Origin: an uncultured Prevotellaceae bacterium
GTDB lineage: Bacteria > Bacteroidota > Bacteroidia > Bacteroidales > Muribaculaceae
Assembly (NCBI GenBank): GCA_900320055.1
Contig: ONQS01000007.1
Location: 1-64,000, forward strand
DNA: 64,000 bases
Direction of reading: 5' to 3'
Made by a program: the position numbers and the translations under genes. Shown here in pieces: positions 56,641 to 64,000 of the stretch. Below the pieces are notes generated by a model that saw only the letters and a program-made list of their open reading frames with translations, was not told where the DNA came from and ran no database searches. Position 1 is the stretch's first letter. Each line of letters opens with the position of its first letter.

Positions 56641-57810
56641 ATGAGGAATTTTTTTCTACACATGATAGCCATCGCAGCCCTGTCTCTAGTCACAGCAGGA
56701 CAGGCAGCAGGACAGGATATTCTGGCCGGCGGCATCTACTATAACATCATCAGCGACACCCAGGTGGCTGTTGCGCCAGCCTATTTCGACGGGGTTAACC
56801 ACTACGAGGGTTGCATCATCCTGCCCGAGAAGGTGTATTGCGACGGTGTGAATTATGATGTGGCCGCCATCGCTCCGAGAGCATTCTGGCAGTCGGCCGT
56901 TACCCAAGTGCAGATTCCCAACAGTGTCACCATGATTGGTGAGGCCGCGTTTGCCGACGCCGAGGGCCTCACCGACATCACACTGCCCCTGGGACTGACT
57001 GCCGTGAGCCGCTACATGCTGGCCGGCACGGGTGTGCGCAACGTGGTCCTGCCCGAGGGCGTTACCTCGATCGGCAAGGGCGCCTTTGAGGACTGCGCCC
57101 AGTTGCACACCGTCTTCCTGCCCCTCACCCTGAGTGAGATCGGCGACCACGCCTTTGCCTACTGTTCCAACCTGATGGAAATCTACAGCGATGCGAGCAC
57201 CCCACCCTACGCGGGACAATCGGCATTTGAGGGATGCTCGGGCATCAACGTGATGGTCAGCAATGCCTCTACCACCCTCCGCTATCAGGACGATGAGGTC
57301 TGGGGCGACGAGCAGGTGTTCTCGATGTGGATCGACGAGGGCTTGGCAATCGTGCCCTCGATGCAGCAGGATTATGCCGGTGAGAATTGGACAGCATTGA
57401 CTCTAGGCAACAGCCTGGCTTACAAGATATATGGCCCGGACGGTTACCTCATGGCCCTCACGGCCGCCGACCGCTACTTCCTGCCCGTGGATGCCTTGAG
57501 CACCGATTATCTGGTGGTACCCACCACGCTGATGTATGACGACGAGGAACTGCAACTGGTAGCGACCTCCGAGCCTGCCGCAATCGAGGACATCGAGCAA
57601 GAGCGTCCCGAGAGCAAATTGACTATCGTGGGCCTTGACGGCACCATCTATATCGGCGGCGACACCCACGGCATGTGGACCTTTATCTATGACGTGTATG
57701 GCAACCTGTGGTATGAGCGGCCATCCGTCAACAACTGGATCAATCTGCCTGGACAGCGAGTATATATTATCAAAGTGGGCAACACCGTTCGCAAAGTTTA
57801 TCTGAACTAA
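56641..57810 (+). CDS. BspA-like LRR protein with type IX sorting-like end
   Basis: A secreted protein of 389 residues: signal peptide 1-24, BspA-type leucine-rich repeats (about 60-200), an unrecognised domain (210-320) and a C-terminal region resembling a type A type IX sorting domain (FIYDVYGNLWYE at about 345-356; a final VYIIKVGNTVRKVYL). The N-terminal part (GIYYNIISDTQVAV) is like the beginning of the large BspA protein at 49541. It lies within the murF operon, 6 nt after murF-alr and 3 nt before tadA. Confidence 0.8.
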   Translation: MRNFFLHMIAIAALSLVTAGQAAGQDILAGGIYYNIISDTQVAVAPAYFDGVNHYEGCIILPEKVYCDGVNYDVAAIAPRAFWQSAVTQVQIPNSVTMIGEAAFADAEGLTDITLPLGLTAVSRYMLAGTGVRNVVLPEGVTSIGKGAFEDCAQLHTVFLPLTLSEIGDHAFAYCSNLMEIYSDASTPPYAGQSAFEGCSGINVMVSNASTTLRYQDDEVWGDEQVFSMWIDEGLAIVPSMQQDYAGENWTALTLGNSLAYKIYGPDGYLMALTAADRYFLPVDALSTDYLVVPTTLMYDDEELQLVATSEPAAIEDIEQERPESKLTIVGLDGTIYIGGDTHGMWTFIYDVYGNLWYERPSVNNWINLPGQRVYIIKVGNTVRKVYLN

Positions 57811-57813
57811 ATC

Positions 57814-58272
57814 ATGTTACAGACCGGAGATATCGACATCAAATATATGCGCATGGCCTTGGACGAGGCACACCGCGCGCTGGAGCGCGACGAGGTGCCT
57901 ATCGGAGCCGTGATCGTGAGCAAGGGGCGCGTCATTGGCCGCGGGCATAACCTGACCGAGGCGCTGACCGACGTCACAGCCCATGCCGAGATGCAGGCCA
58001 TTACCGCCGCAGCCTCGACCCTTGGCGGCAAGTACCTGACCGACTGCACGCTGTATGTCACCGTCGAGCCATGCTTGATGTGCGCCGGAGCGCTGGCCTG
58101 GAGCCAGATTTCGCGCATCGTCTATGGCGCCAGCGACGACAAGCGGGGCTACCACACGATGTGCGCCGCCCCCTTCCATCCTAAGACGGTAGTCACCGGC
58201 GGTGTGCTAGCCGAGGAGTGCGGCAAGTTGATGACCGACTTCTTCAAGAAAAAACGACCCCTCAAAAAATAG
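57814..58272 (+). CDS. tadA: tRNA-specific adenosine deaminase TadA
   Basis: TadA converts A34 to inosine in tRNA-Arg(ACG). At 152 residues it has the cytidine-deaminase zinc signature: HAEMQAI (about 55-61, with the catalytic Glu) and PCLMCAGAL (about 86-94). It is encoded within the six-gene run, 3 nt after the BspA gene and 6 nt before the esterase gene. Confidence 0.95.
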   Translation: MLQTGDIDIKYMRMALDEAHRALERDEVPIGAVIVSKGRVIGRGHNLTEALTDVTAHAEMQAITAAASTLGGKYLTDCTLYVTVEPCLMCAGALAWSQISRIVYGASDDKRGYHTMCAAPFHPKTVVTGGVLAEECGKLMTDFFKKKRPLKK

Positions 58273-58278
58273 AGAGAA

Positions 58279-59235
58279 ATGATGAAACGTACCCTATTGT
58301 TACCGCTATCGCTGGTTGCAGCCATGATGCTCATGGCCACAACGGCATGCGCCCACAACACCGGCAGCAAGCAAGACGACATCGACATGGCCGCGCCCGA
58401 GGAGGGAGCCACCATACAAGTCGACACCATCGAGATCATGAGCCAAGCCATGGGCCGCACTATCAAAAATGTGGTCGTCACCCCGTGGGATTACCATCGC
58501 TATGCCGACGAGATTGCCGACGACGTGAGATACCCCGTGCTGTACCTGCTGCACGGTGCCTACGGCTGCTATGCCGACTGGTCGCGCAAGGCCGACCTGG
58601 CCAGCATGGCGAGCCGGTATGGGTTTATCATCGTGTGCCCCGATGGACAGGACAGTTGGTACTTCGACTCGCCCGTGGATCCCAAGATGCAGTTTGAGAC
58701 CTATGTGAGCCAGGAACTTGTCGCCTATATCGACAGTCACTACCGCACCTATGCCAACCGCTATATGCGGGCCATCACCGGCCTGAGTATGGGAGGCCAC
58801 GGCTCGCTGTTCCTGGCGTTCCGTCATCCCGACGTGTTCTGGTCGTGCGGCAGCATGAGCGGTTGCATGGACATCACCAAGTTCCCCGAGAAGTGGCACA
58901 TCAAGGATCGCCTGGGCGAATATGCCAGCAACAAGCAATCGTGGCAAGACCATGCGGTCTGCAACCAGATCGACAAGGTGAAAGCGTCCACCCTCAAGCC
59001 CGCCCAGAACATCATCATCGATGATGGCACCAAGGACATCTTCTACTCCTATAACGTGGCGATGCACGAGATACTGCTCGAGAACAATATCGACCACGAC
59101 TTCATCGTGAGGCCCGGCGCCCATAGTTGGGACTATTGGGTAAACGCCCTCGACTACCACATGGTATTCTTTTCCAAAGCGTTTAGCCGCGGCTTCACGC
59201 TCATGGACCAACCGCAATCAACCGACAACCAATAA
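58279..59235 (+). CDS. Esterase family lipoprotein (alpha/beta hydrolase)
   Basis: A 318-residue exported hydrolase of the esterase D / Fes family. The signal peptide ends in a lipobox-like TTAC (Cys24), so it is likely a lipoprotein. The nucleophile elbow is GLSMGGHG with Ser170, and the oxyanion loop is LLHGAYG (about 92-98). A C-terminal RPGAHSWDYW (about 277-286) supplies the catalytic His. Members deacylate acetyl-xylan or feruloyl sugars, or act on siderophores; the substrate here is not known. It lies 6 nt after tadA. Confidence 0.88.
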   Translation: MMKRTLLLPLSLVAAMMLMATTACAHNTGSKQDDIDMAAPEEGATIQVDTIEIMSQAMGRTIKNVVVTPWDYHRYADEIADDVRYPVLYLLHGAYGCYADWSRKADLASMASRYGFIIVCPDGQDSWYFDSPVDPKMQFETYVSQELVAYIDSHYRTYANRYMRAITGLSMGGHGSLFLAFRHPDVFWSCGSMSGCMDITKFPEKWHIKDRLGEYASNKQSWQDHAVCNQIDKVKASTLKPAQNIIIDDGTKDIFYSYNVAMHEILLENNIDHDFIVRPGAHSWDYWVNALDYHMVFFSKAFSRGFTLMDQPQSTDNQ

Positions 59236-59254
59236 TATACCATCTGACACGACT

Positions 59255-60286
59255 ATGAAACGACCCAAGATACTCATCATCTACACCGGCGGCACCATCG
59301 GCATGATCGAGAACCCCGAGACCCATGCCCTGCAACCGTTTGACTTCTCCCACCTGATGGACAATGTGCCCAAGGTCAAGAAGTTGCAGTACGACATCGA
59401 CAACATCCAGTTCAATCCGCCCATCGACAGCAGCAATATGGATCCGAGCCACTGGCGTGACATCGCCCTGGCCATCGAGGAGCACTACGACCGCTACGAC
59501 GGCTTCGTGGTGCTGCATGGTACCGACACGATGGCCTTTACGGCATCGGCGCTGAGTTTCATGCTCGAGAACCTGAGCAAACCCGTCATCATCACCGGCT
59601 CGCAACTGCCTATCGGCGAGGTGCGCACCGATGGCGAGGAGAACCTGATCACCGCCCTGCAGGTGGCTGCCGCCATCGACGAGAAGGGACGCCCGCGCGT
59701 CCAGGAGGTCGCCATCCTGTTTGAGAACTACCTGTGGCGCGGCAACCGCGCTACCAAGATGAGCGCCGACAACTTCAACGCCTTCAAGAGTTTTAATTAT
59801 CCCGAACTGGCCGAAATCGGTCTTGACATTGATTATAACGAGGCCAGCCTGAGGAAGATGCCGCCACGCCCGCTGCGGGTATGCACCGACATGGATACCA
59901 ATGTCATGTTCCTGGAACTCAACCCCGGCATGACTGAGCAGACACTCGATTACCTGCTGCACACGCCCGGCATCAAGGGCATCGTCCTGAAGACCTACGG
60001 CGCGGGCAACACCCCGAGCCATCCCTGGTTCATCAAGTGCATCAAGGAGGCCGTGGACCGCGGAGTGGTCATTGTGAACGTGACCCAGTGTGTCAATGGC
60101 GGCGTGAACTGCACGCTCTATGAGACGGGTAACACCATCCTGGGAGCAGGCGTCATCAGCGGATTCGATATGACCAGCGAGGCTGCCATCACCAAGTTGA
60201 TGTTCCTATTCGGCATGCGGTACTCCCCCAGCATGGTCAAGAAATACATGGTGAGCGACCTGTGTGGCGAACTCACCATCCCCTGA
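59255..60286 (+). CDS. ansA: Type I L-asparaginase
   Basis: Hydrolyses L-asparagine to aspartate and ammonia. There is no signal peptide, so it is the cytoplasmic type I enzyme, 343 residues. The N-terminal nucleophile is Thr14 in YTGGTIGM, and the second catalytic block HGTDTMAF (Thr90-Asp91) is intact. It is the last gene of the six-gene run, and a bidirectional terminator follows. Confidence 0.95.
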   Translation: MKRPKILIIYTGGTIGMIENPETHALQPFDFSHLMDNVPKVKKLQYDIDNIQFNPPIDSSNMDPSHWRDIALAIEEHYDRYDGFVVLHGTDTMAFTASALSFMLENLSKPVIITGSQLPIGEVRTDGEENLITALQVAAAIDEKGRPRVQEVAILFENYLWRGNRATKMSADNFNAFKSFNYPELAEIGLDIDYNEASLRKMPPRPLRVCTDMDTNVMFLELNPGMTEQTLDYLLHTPGIKGIVLKTYGAGNTPSHPWFIKCIKEAVDRGVVIVNVTQCVNGGVNCTLYETGNTILGAGVISGFDMTSEAAITKLMFLFGMRYSPSMVKKYMVSDLCGELTIP

Positions 60287-60317
60287 ACCCCACCCATGCC
60301 ATCGCACCCCCATAACA

Positions 60318-60357
60318 CAATAATCCGCCGAGCGGCAGACGCTTCGGCGGATTATTG
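60318..60357. terminator. Bidirectional terminator between ansA and DUF4332
   Basis: A perfect 14-bp stem (60318-60331 with 60344-60357), AT-rich at the base, lies between convergent genes. Confidence 0.9.
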
Positions 60358-60392
60358 TTAATCAGTGGATTATATGACCTTTTTATCGTCGT

Positions 60393-60800
60393 CTAGTAGG
60401 TCATGCGAGGCTCGAGTTCCTTGGCCTGGTCGATCATCTTCTGGATCTCCACCTCGGCGGGCACACGGCCGCACAGGTGTTTCTCCTCATTGACCTCGGC
60501 CACCTTGGCGGCGAGGTTGGCTGCCACACGGTGGCGCAGTTCCTTGACGGTATCCACGCCGGCAGCCTCAAGCAACTCTGCAAACTGCGGGCCGATGCCG
60601 TTGATGCGGAACAGGTCGGCATGGTTGGTCCACTTGAGGATCAATTTCTCACTGATGCCGGTCTTCTCGGCCAGTTCCTTGCGGCCTGCAGGAGCAGCGC
60701 AGCGGTCAAGCAGTTGTGATACAGACGTGATGCCCTCGGCTTGCAACTTAGGAGCATAAGCATCGCCAATGCCCTCGATATCAATAATCTTGTAATCCAT
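60393..60800 (-). CDS. DUF4332 helix-hairpin-helix protein
   Basis: A 135-residue cytoplasmic protein with two helix-hairpin-helix-like units, IEGIGDAYAPKLQAEGI (about 8-24) and INGIGPQFAELLEAAGV (about 65-81), as in DUF4332. Such motifs usually bind DNA without sequence preference; no function is established. It follows aqpZ by 26 nt on the same strand and is probably on the same transcript. Confidence 0.85.
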   Translation of the reverse strand: MDYKIIDIEGIGDAYAPKLQAEGITSVSQLLDRCAAPAGRKELAEKTGISEKLILKWTNHADLFRINGIGPQFAELLEAAGVDTVKELRHRVAANLAAKVAEVNEEKHLCGRVPAEVEIQKMIDQAKELEPRMTY

Positions 60801-60826
60801 AATAAAGTGATTATTAAATGTGATTA

Positions 60827-61516
60827 TTACTCGGCCTTCTTATCGCAGTTGCAGTCGATGATCTTCCAGATGCAGGCTGCAAGGGCGCCGCCAATGAACG
60901 GGCCGACGATGAAGATCCACAGGTTGGCCAGTGCGGTACCACCCTGGAAGATGGCGGGAGCAATGGAGCGAGCGGGGTTCACCGAGGTGCCGGTGTAACG
61001 GATGCAAACCAGGTGCACGAGCACCAGCGACAGACCGATGGCCAGGCCGGCAAAGTTGTTGGTAGCGCCATTGGTCTTGGCTGTTGCACCGAGCACAACA
61101 AGCACAAACACGCAGGTGAAGATGATCTCGGCCAACAGACCGCCCAGGACAGACACGCCCTCCTGCAGGTCGTTAGCGCCCGTGCCATCCATGCCCATCA
61201 CATTGGTGGTGAGCAGGTAGAGCAATGCCGATCCGATAAAGGCACCGATAACCTGGAAGATGATATACATGCCGCAATCCTTGGCGCTCATGCGTCCGCT
61301 CAGGAAGCAACCCAGCGTGATGGCGGGATTGATGTGGCAACCGCTGATGCCGCCGATGGTATAGGCCATGGCAACTACAGCGAGGCCAAAAGCCAATGCC
61401 GTTCCCACAACTGCGGGAATGTTGTTAACGGGGTCACACCCCAGACTAACGGCAACGCCACAGCCCATCAACACGAGGACCATAGTGCCTACCATTTCTG
61501 CTAAATACTTTTTCAT
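60827..61516 (-). CDS. aqpZ: Aquaporin (AqpZ-like)
   Basis: A 229-residue water channel of the MIP family with six membrane segments. Both NPA loops are present: Asn63-Pro64-Ala65 in GCHINPAITL, and SVNPARSIAP near 178. The Arg after the second NPA and the His/Cys-type selectivity positions fit a water-selective channel, not a glycerol facilitator. It has its own promoter, 76 nt before the ATG. Confidence 0.95.
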   Translation of the reverse strand: MKKYLAEMVGTMVLVLMGCGVAVSLGCDPVNNIPAVVGTALAFGLAVVAMAYTIGGISGCHINPAITLGCFLSGRMSAKDCGMYIIFQVIGAFIGSALLYLLTTNVMGMDGTGANDLQEGVSVLGGLLAEIIFTCVFVLVVLGATAKTNGATNNFAGLAIGLSLVLVHLVCIRYTGTSVNPARSIAPAIFQGGTALANLWIFIVGPFIGGALAACIWKIIDCNCDKKAE

Positions 61517-61591
61517 AGTGTAAAGAAAATTATATGGTTAAACAAGTTAGATTCACTCACTAAACAACGACTCAATGTGGTTTAGGAATGG

Positions 61592-61623
61592 CAAACTTAG
61601 CAATTTTTAATGGAAAACACAAG
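61592..61623 (-). promoter_or_regulatory. aqpZ promoter
   Basis: On the minus strand CTTG (61623-61620), a 20-bp spacer and TAAGTTTG (61599-61592). Confidence 0.7.
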
Positions 61624-61643
61624 AATTTCTGATAAAAACTTCT

Positions 61644-61651
61644 TATATTTG
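61644..61651 (+). promoter_or_regulatory. -7 element of the dehydrogenase gene
   Basis: TATATTTG followed by C, 50 nt before the ATG. No clear -33. Confidence 0.5.
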
Positions 61652-61701
61652 CAAATTGATTACACTTGTGAACCCATATATAACTGATAATTTAAGATAA
61701 G

Positions 61702-63015
61702 ATGAATGTTTCGATAGTTGGTACAGGATATGTCGGTCTGGTGAGCGGTACATGCTTTGCCGACCTGGGTGTCAACGTGACCTGTGTGGATCGTGACAGT
61801 CAGAAGATTAACCGCTTGGTCTATGGTGCCATCCCCATCTATGAGCCGGGATTGGACAACATGATCAACCGCAACGTCAACGACAAGCGGCTCACCTTTG
61901 CGAGCGACTACAAGCAGGGATATGTCGACCAGGATTTTGTGTTCTGCGCCATCGACACCACAGCCGATGAAGACGGCTCGACCGATCTGGGTCCCATCCT
62001 CGAGATCGCCAAGGATTTTGGCAACCACATCACGCGATACAGCGTCTTTGTCATCAAGTCGACTGTGCCAGTGGGCACGGCTCAGCACATCCACAAAATC
62101 ATCAGCGAGACGCTGCAGGCCCGTGGAGCCAACATCAAATTTGATGTTGCATCCAACCCCGATTTTCTGACCGAGGGCAACGGCATCAAGGACTTTATGA
62201 AACCCGACCGCATCGTCATCGGTACCGAGACGGCCAGCGCCCGCCAGGCGATGGAGCGTCTGTACCGCACCATCCTGATGCACAACAACCGCAACGTCAT
62301 CTACACCGACACCCGCACGGCCGAGATGATCAAATATGCCGCAACCTCGATGCTCGCCACCCGCGTGAGTTTCATGAACGAGATTGCCAACTTGTGCGAG
62401 ATTGTCGGAGCCGACGTGAATGTGGTGCGCCACGGTGTGGGCACCGATAGCCGCATCGGTCCCAAATACATCTTCCCGGGCTGTGGCTATGGCGGCACGT
62501 TGTTCCCTCAGGACATCAATGACTTGATCAAGATCGGCAACGAGCATAACTTTGACATGGAAATCCTGAAGGCTGTCGAGAATGTCAACACACGGCAGAA
62601 GCGCATCCTGTTCAAGAAACTCAACAATCACTTCAAGGGCGACCTCAAGGGCAAAACCATCGCGCTGTGGGGCCTGAGTTTCAAGCCCGAGACCGACGAT
62701 ATGACCGCTGCTCCTGCTATCGACACCATCAACCTGCTGATGGAGGCTGGCTGCCACGTCCGCGTCTACGACCCTGTGGCCATGAATGCCACCAAGCGCC
62801 GCTGGAGCAATGTGTATTGCGGATTGGACATGTATGATGCCGTCAAGGGTGCCGATGCCGTGATGCTGCTCACGGAGTGGCGCCAGTTCCGCATTCCCGC
62901 CTGGCAGGCCATCAAGAGCCTGATGAACACCCCGCTGGTGATCGACGGCCGCAACGTTTATGACGGCGAGGAACTCGAGGAACTCGGCTTCACCTACTAT
63001 TGCATCGGCCGCTAA
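61702..63015 (+). CDS. UDP-glucose 6-dehydrogenase homologue with altered active site
   Basis: By fold and length (437 residues) this belongs to the UDP-glucose/GDP-mannose dehydrogenase family, which oxidises UDP-glucose to UDP-glucuronate in two NAD-dependent steps. The NAD loop GTGYVGLVSGTCFADLG (7-23) is intact, but the catalytic motif GGSCFPKD reads GGTLFPQD (264-271), so the essential Cys is Leu267 and the Lys is Gln270. The VGTP loop reads AIDTTADEDGS (about 92-102), and NPEFL reads NPDFL (about 153). The rest, including the DSRIGPKY block and a full C-terminal domain, is well kept, with no frameshift. It may be an enzyme with another reaction, a regulatory subunit or a binding protein; it cannot be assumed to make UDP-glucuronate. 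Confidence 0.8.
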   Translation: MNVSIVGTGYVGLVSGTCFADLGVNVTCVDRDSQKINRLVYGAIPIYEPGLDNMINRNVNDKRLTFASDYKQGYVDQDFVFCAIDTTADEDGSTDLGPILEIAKDFGNHITRYSVFVIKSTVPVGTAQHIHKIISETLQARGANIKFDVASNPDFLTEGNGIKDFMKPDRIVIGTETASARQAMERLYRTILMHNNRNVIYTDTRTAEMIKYAATSMLATRVSFMNEIANLCEIVGADVNVVRHGVGTDSRIGPKYIFPGCGYGGTLFPQDINDLIKIGNEHNFDMEILKAVENVNTRQKRILFKKLNNHFKGDLKGKTIALWGLSFKPETDDMTAAPAIDTINLLMEAGCHVRVYDPVAMNATKRRWSNVYCGLDMYDAVKGADAVMLLTEWRQFRIPAWQAIKSLMNTPLVIDGRNVYDGEELEELGFTYYCIGR

Positions 63016-63044
63016 CCCACAACCGGGTCTGAGCGCAGACATAT

Positions 63045-63081
63045 AAAAAACCGCCTGTAAGCATTAAGCAGGCGGTTTTTT
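63045..63081. terminator. Bidirectional terminator after the dehydrogenase gene
   Basis: A 13-bp stem (63045-63057 with 63069-63081) with A-run and T-run ends, between convergent genes. Confidence 0.9.
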
Positions 63082-63103
63082 CTTTTTTGACTTGCTGTCG
63101 TCG

Positions 63104-64000
63104 CTAATATTCGAAACTGGTGTCGATGACCTGGAACTCGGTGCGCCGGTTAATCTGGTCGGCGATTTCCCGATCCTCCTTGCTCAACGTCTTGACATAC
63201 TCCTCGTTGAGCACCACGCCTTCCTCAAACTGCGGATACTGGCTGTTGATGCGCTTGGTCACGGTCTTGGGACGTGTCTTGCCATAGCCAGCGGGCTTGA
63301 GCCGCTCACGCGGAATGCCATTCTCAACCAGATAGTCCACCACACTCTGGGCACGCCTCAGCGAGAGGCCGTTGTTATACTTGTCGCTGCCCACACGGTC
63401 GGTGTGTGATGCCATCTCGATCACAATGTTGGGATGGTCCTTCAAGAGCATCACCATGCTATCGAGTGCCAGTTTGGACTCATCGCGCAGGACGGCTTTG
63501 TCAAAGTCATAGTAGATGTTGTCGATGATCTGTGGCTTGAACATGGCGTTCAGGATAAAGTCCACATTATACTCGGCATCCTCCTCGGCCGAGTCGCTCT
63601 CAAAGGCCTGCTTGGCATTGAGGTAGCCGTCGGCACCAGCCATCATCACATATTTGACACCCCGCTGTAGGTCAAACCTGAACGAACCGTCGGGCTTAGC
63701 GGCAGTCTTCTGATTGCTGCCGTCGTCGCCCACGATACGGATCACGGCATTGGGGACGGGCTCATCGTCCTTATCGACCACATATCCCGAAATCCACACC
63801 TGCAGGTCGGGCTTGATGAAACTGAAGATGTGGTCATAGCCACGGGCATCGCCACGGTTGCTGGAGATGAATCCGCTCTCGCCTGTACCAAATGTGATGC
63901 CAAAGTCATCGCCAGCCGAGTTCATGGGAACGCCCATATTCTCTACCACCCAACGGTCCAGAGAGAACTTATCGTCCTCGTCGCGCGGTTGCAACTTAGC
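63104..64000 (-). CDS. OmpA-family protein (5' end outside the window)
   Basis: The frame stays open to the right edge, so the N terminus is missing; 299 codons are visible. Residues (window numbering from 63994) about 65-125 form a carboxypeptidase-regulatory-like or Ig-like domain (ISGYVVDKDDEPVPNAVIR), and 160-240 the OmpA C-terminal peptidoglycan-binding domain (YYDFDKAVLRDES, SHTDRVGSDKYN, LSLRRAQSVVDYL). A 45-residue tail after this domain is unusual, ending FQVIDTSFEY. Such proteins, often with a WD40-like start, anchor the outer membrane to peptidoglycan and are common in Bacteroidota, including near type IX secretion components. Confidence 0.88.
   Translation of the reverse strand, partial: AKLQPRDEDDKFSLDRWVVENMGVPMNSAGDDFGITFGTGESGFISSNRGDARGYDHIFSFIKPDLQVWISGYVVDKDDEPVPNAVIRIVGDDGSNQKTAAKPDGSFRFDLQRGVKYVMMAGADGYLNAKQAFESDSAEEDAEYNVDFILNAMFKPQIIDNIYYDFDKAVLRDESKLALDSMVMLLKDHPNIVIEMASHTDRVGSDKYNNGLSLRRAQSVVDYLVENGIPRERLKPAGYGKTRPKTVTKRINSQYPQFEEGVVLNEEYVKTLSKEDREIADQINRRTEFQVIDTSFEY

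Noticed and set aside
62335-62360. Loss of the catalytic Lys (ATR in place of ATK) in the dehydrogenase
   Set aside because: From memory, intact Bacteroidota enzymes also have Arg here, so I do not count it among the changes.
61660-63042. A 460-codon antisense frame over the dehydrogenase gene
   Set aside because: Same shadow effect; the plus-strand product has a complete recognised fold.

Overview
The window is ordinary Bacteroidota chromosome, almost certainly order Bacteroidales and most like a gut or oral Muribaculaceae or Prevotellaceae relative; the family is inference. The signs are Bacteroidota promoters (TTTG, about 20 bp, then TAnnTTTG), mostly absent Shine-Dalgarno sequences, a MurF-alanine racemase fusion, the DUF4270, DUF6089, DUF6242, DUF3843, DUF4492 and DUF4890 families, type IX secretion cargo domains, BspA-like leucine-rich repeat proteins and an Lnb-type lipoprotein N-acyltransferase. 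Most coding sequence is GC-rich, but several islands are clearly AT-richer. There is no prophage, transposase, CRISPR array or rRNA operon.

Layout. 1-1514: the end of a sugar locus (rhamnose mutarotase, and a cytidylyltransferase fused to a GHMP kinase). 1738-5388: a HerA/DUF853 ATPase, a hairpin-rich gap with a 137-bp inverted-repeat element, an XRE regulator and a 1.2-kb AT-rich gap. 5389-10713: uvrA, a lytic transglycosylase and a type IX secretion cargo protein. 10833-17356: a redox-type protein and the complete rod-shape operon mreBCD-mrdA-rodA. 17362-19553: an AT-rich two-gene unit (membrane protein and AAA ATPase) behind a near-ideal promoter with three exact 14-bp repeats. 19662-30249: Lnb, secA, tRNA-Thr, a DUF4270 lipoprotein, a starch-synthase-like GT5 domain, DUF4890, nagA and tRNA-His. 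30312-37893: an outer-membrane assembly cluster (DUF6242, DUF6089, uppS, bamA, three ompH/skp copies). 38138-44216: prmC, an acetyltransferase, an Lrp regulator, an inositol-monophosphatase-like enzyme, trpS, a YgjP-like metalloprotease and an Smr protein. 44294-46139: a second solitary ATPase with three repeats spaced exactly 32 bp, and a small secreted protein. 46265-49329: cytochrome bd oxidase with its DUF4492 companion. 49541-60286: a 1151-residue BspA/dockerin/SusE-F-like protein and a six-gene operon (GSCFA, murF-alr, BspA, tadA, esterase, ansA). 60393-64000: DUF4332, aquaporin, a UDP-glucose dehydrogenase-like protein and a partial OmpA-family protein.

Much of the window serves the cell envelope: cell shape (MreBCD, PBP2, RodA), peptidoglycan precursors and turnover (MurF-Alr, MltD-like enzyme, UppS), outer-membrane protein assembly (BamA, Skp), lipoprotein maturation (Lnb), secretion (SecA, type IX cargo) and surface proteins. 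The most interesting points are a UDP-glucose dehydrogenase homologue whose catalytic cysteine is leucine, two solitary ATPases whose promoters carry different phased direct repeats, an orphan pair of similar repeats, a large surface protein joining BspA repeats to a dockerin and a SusE/F-like region, and dispersed 7-nt-period intergenic repeats.
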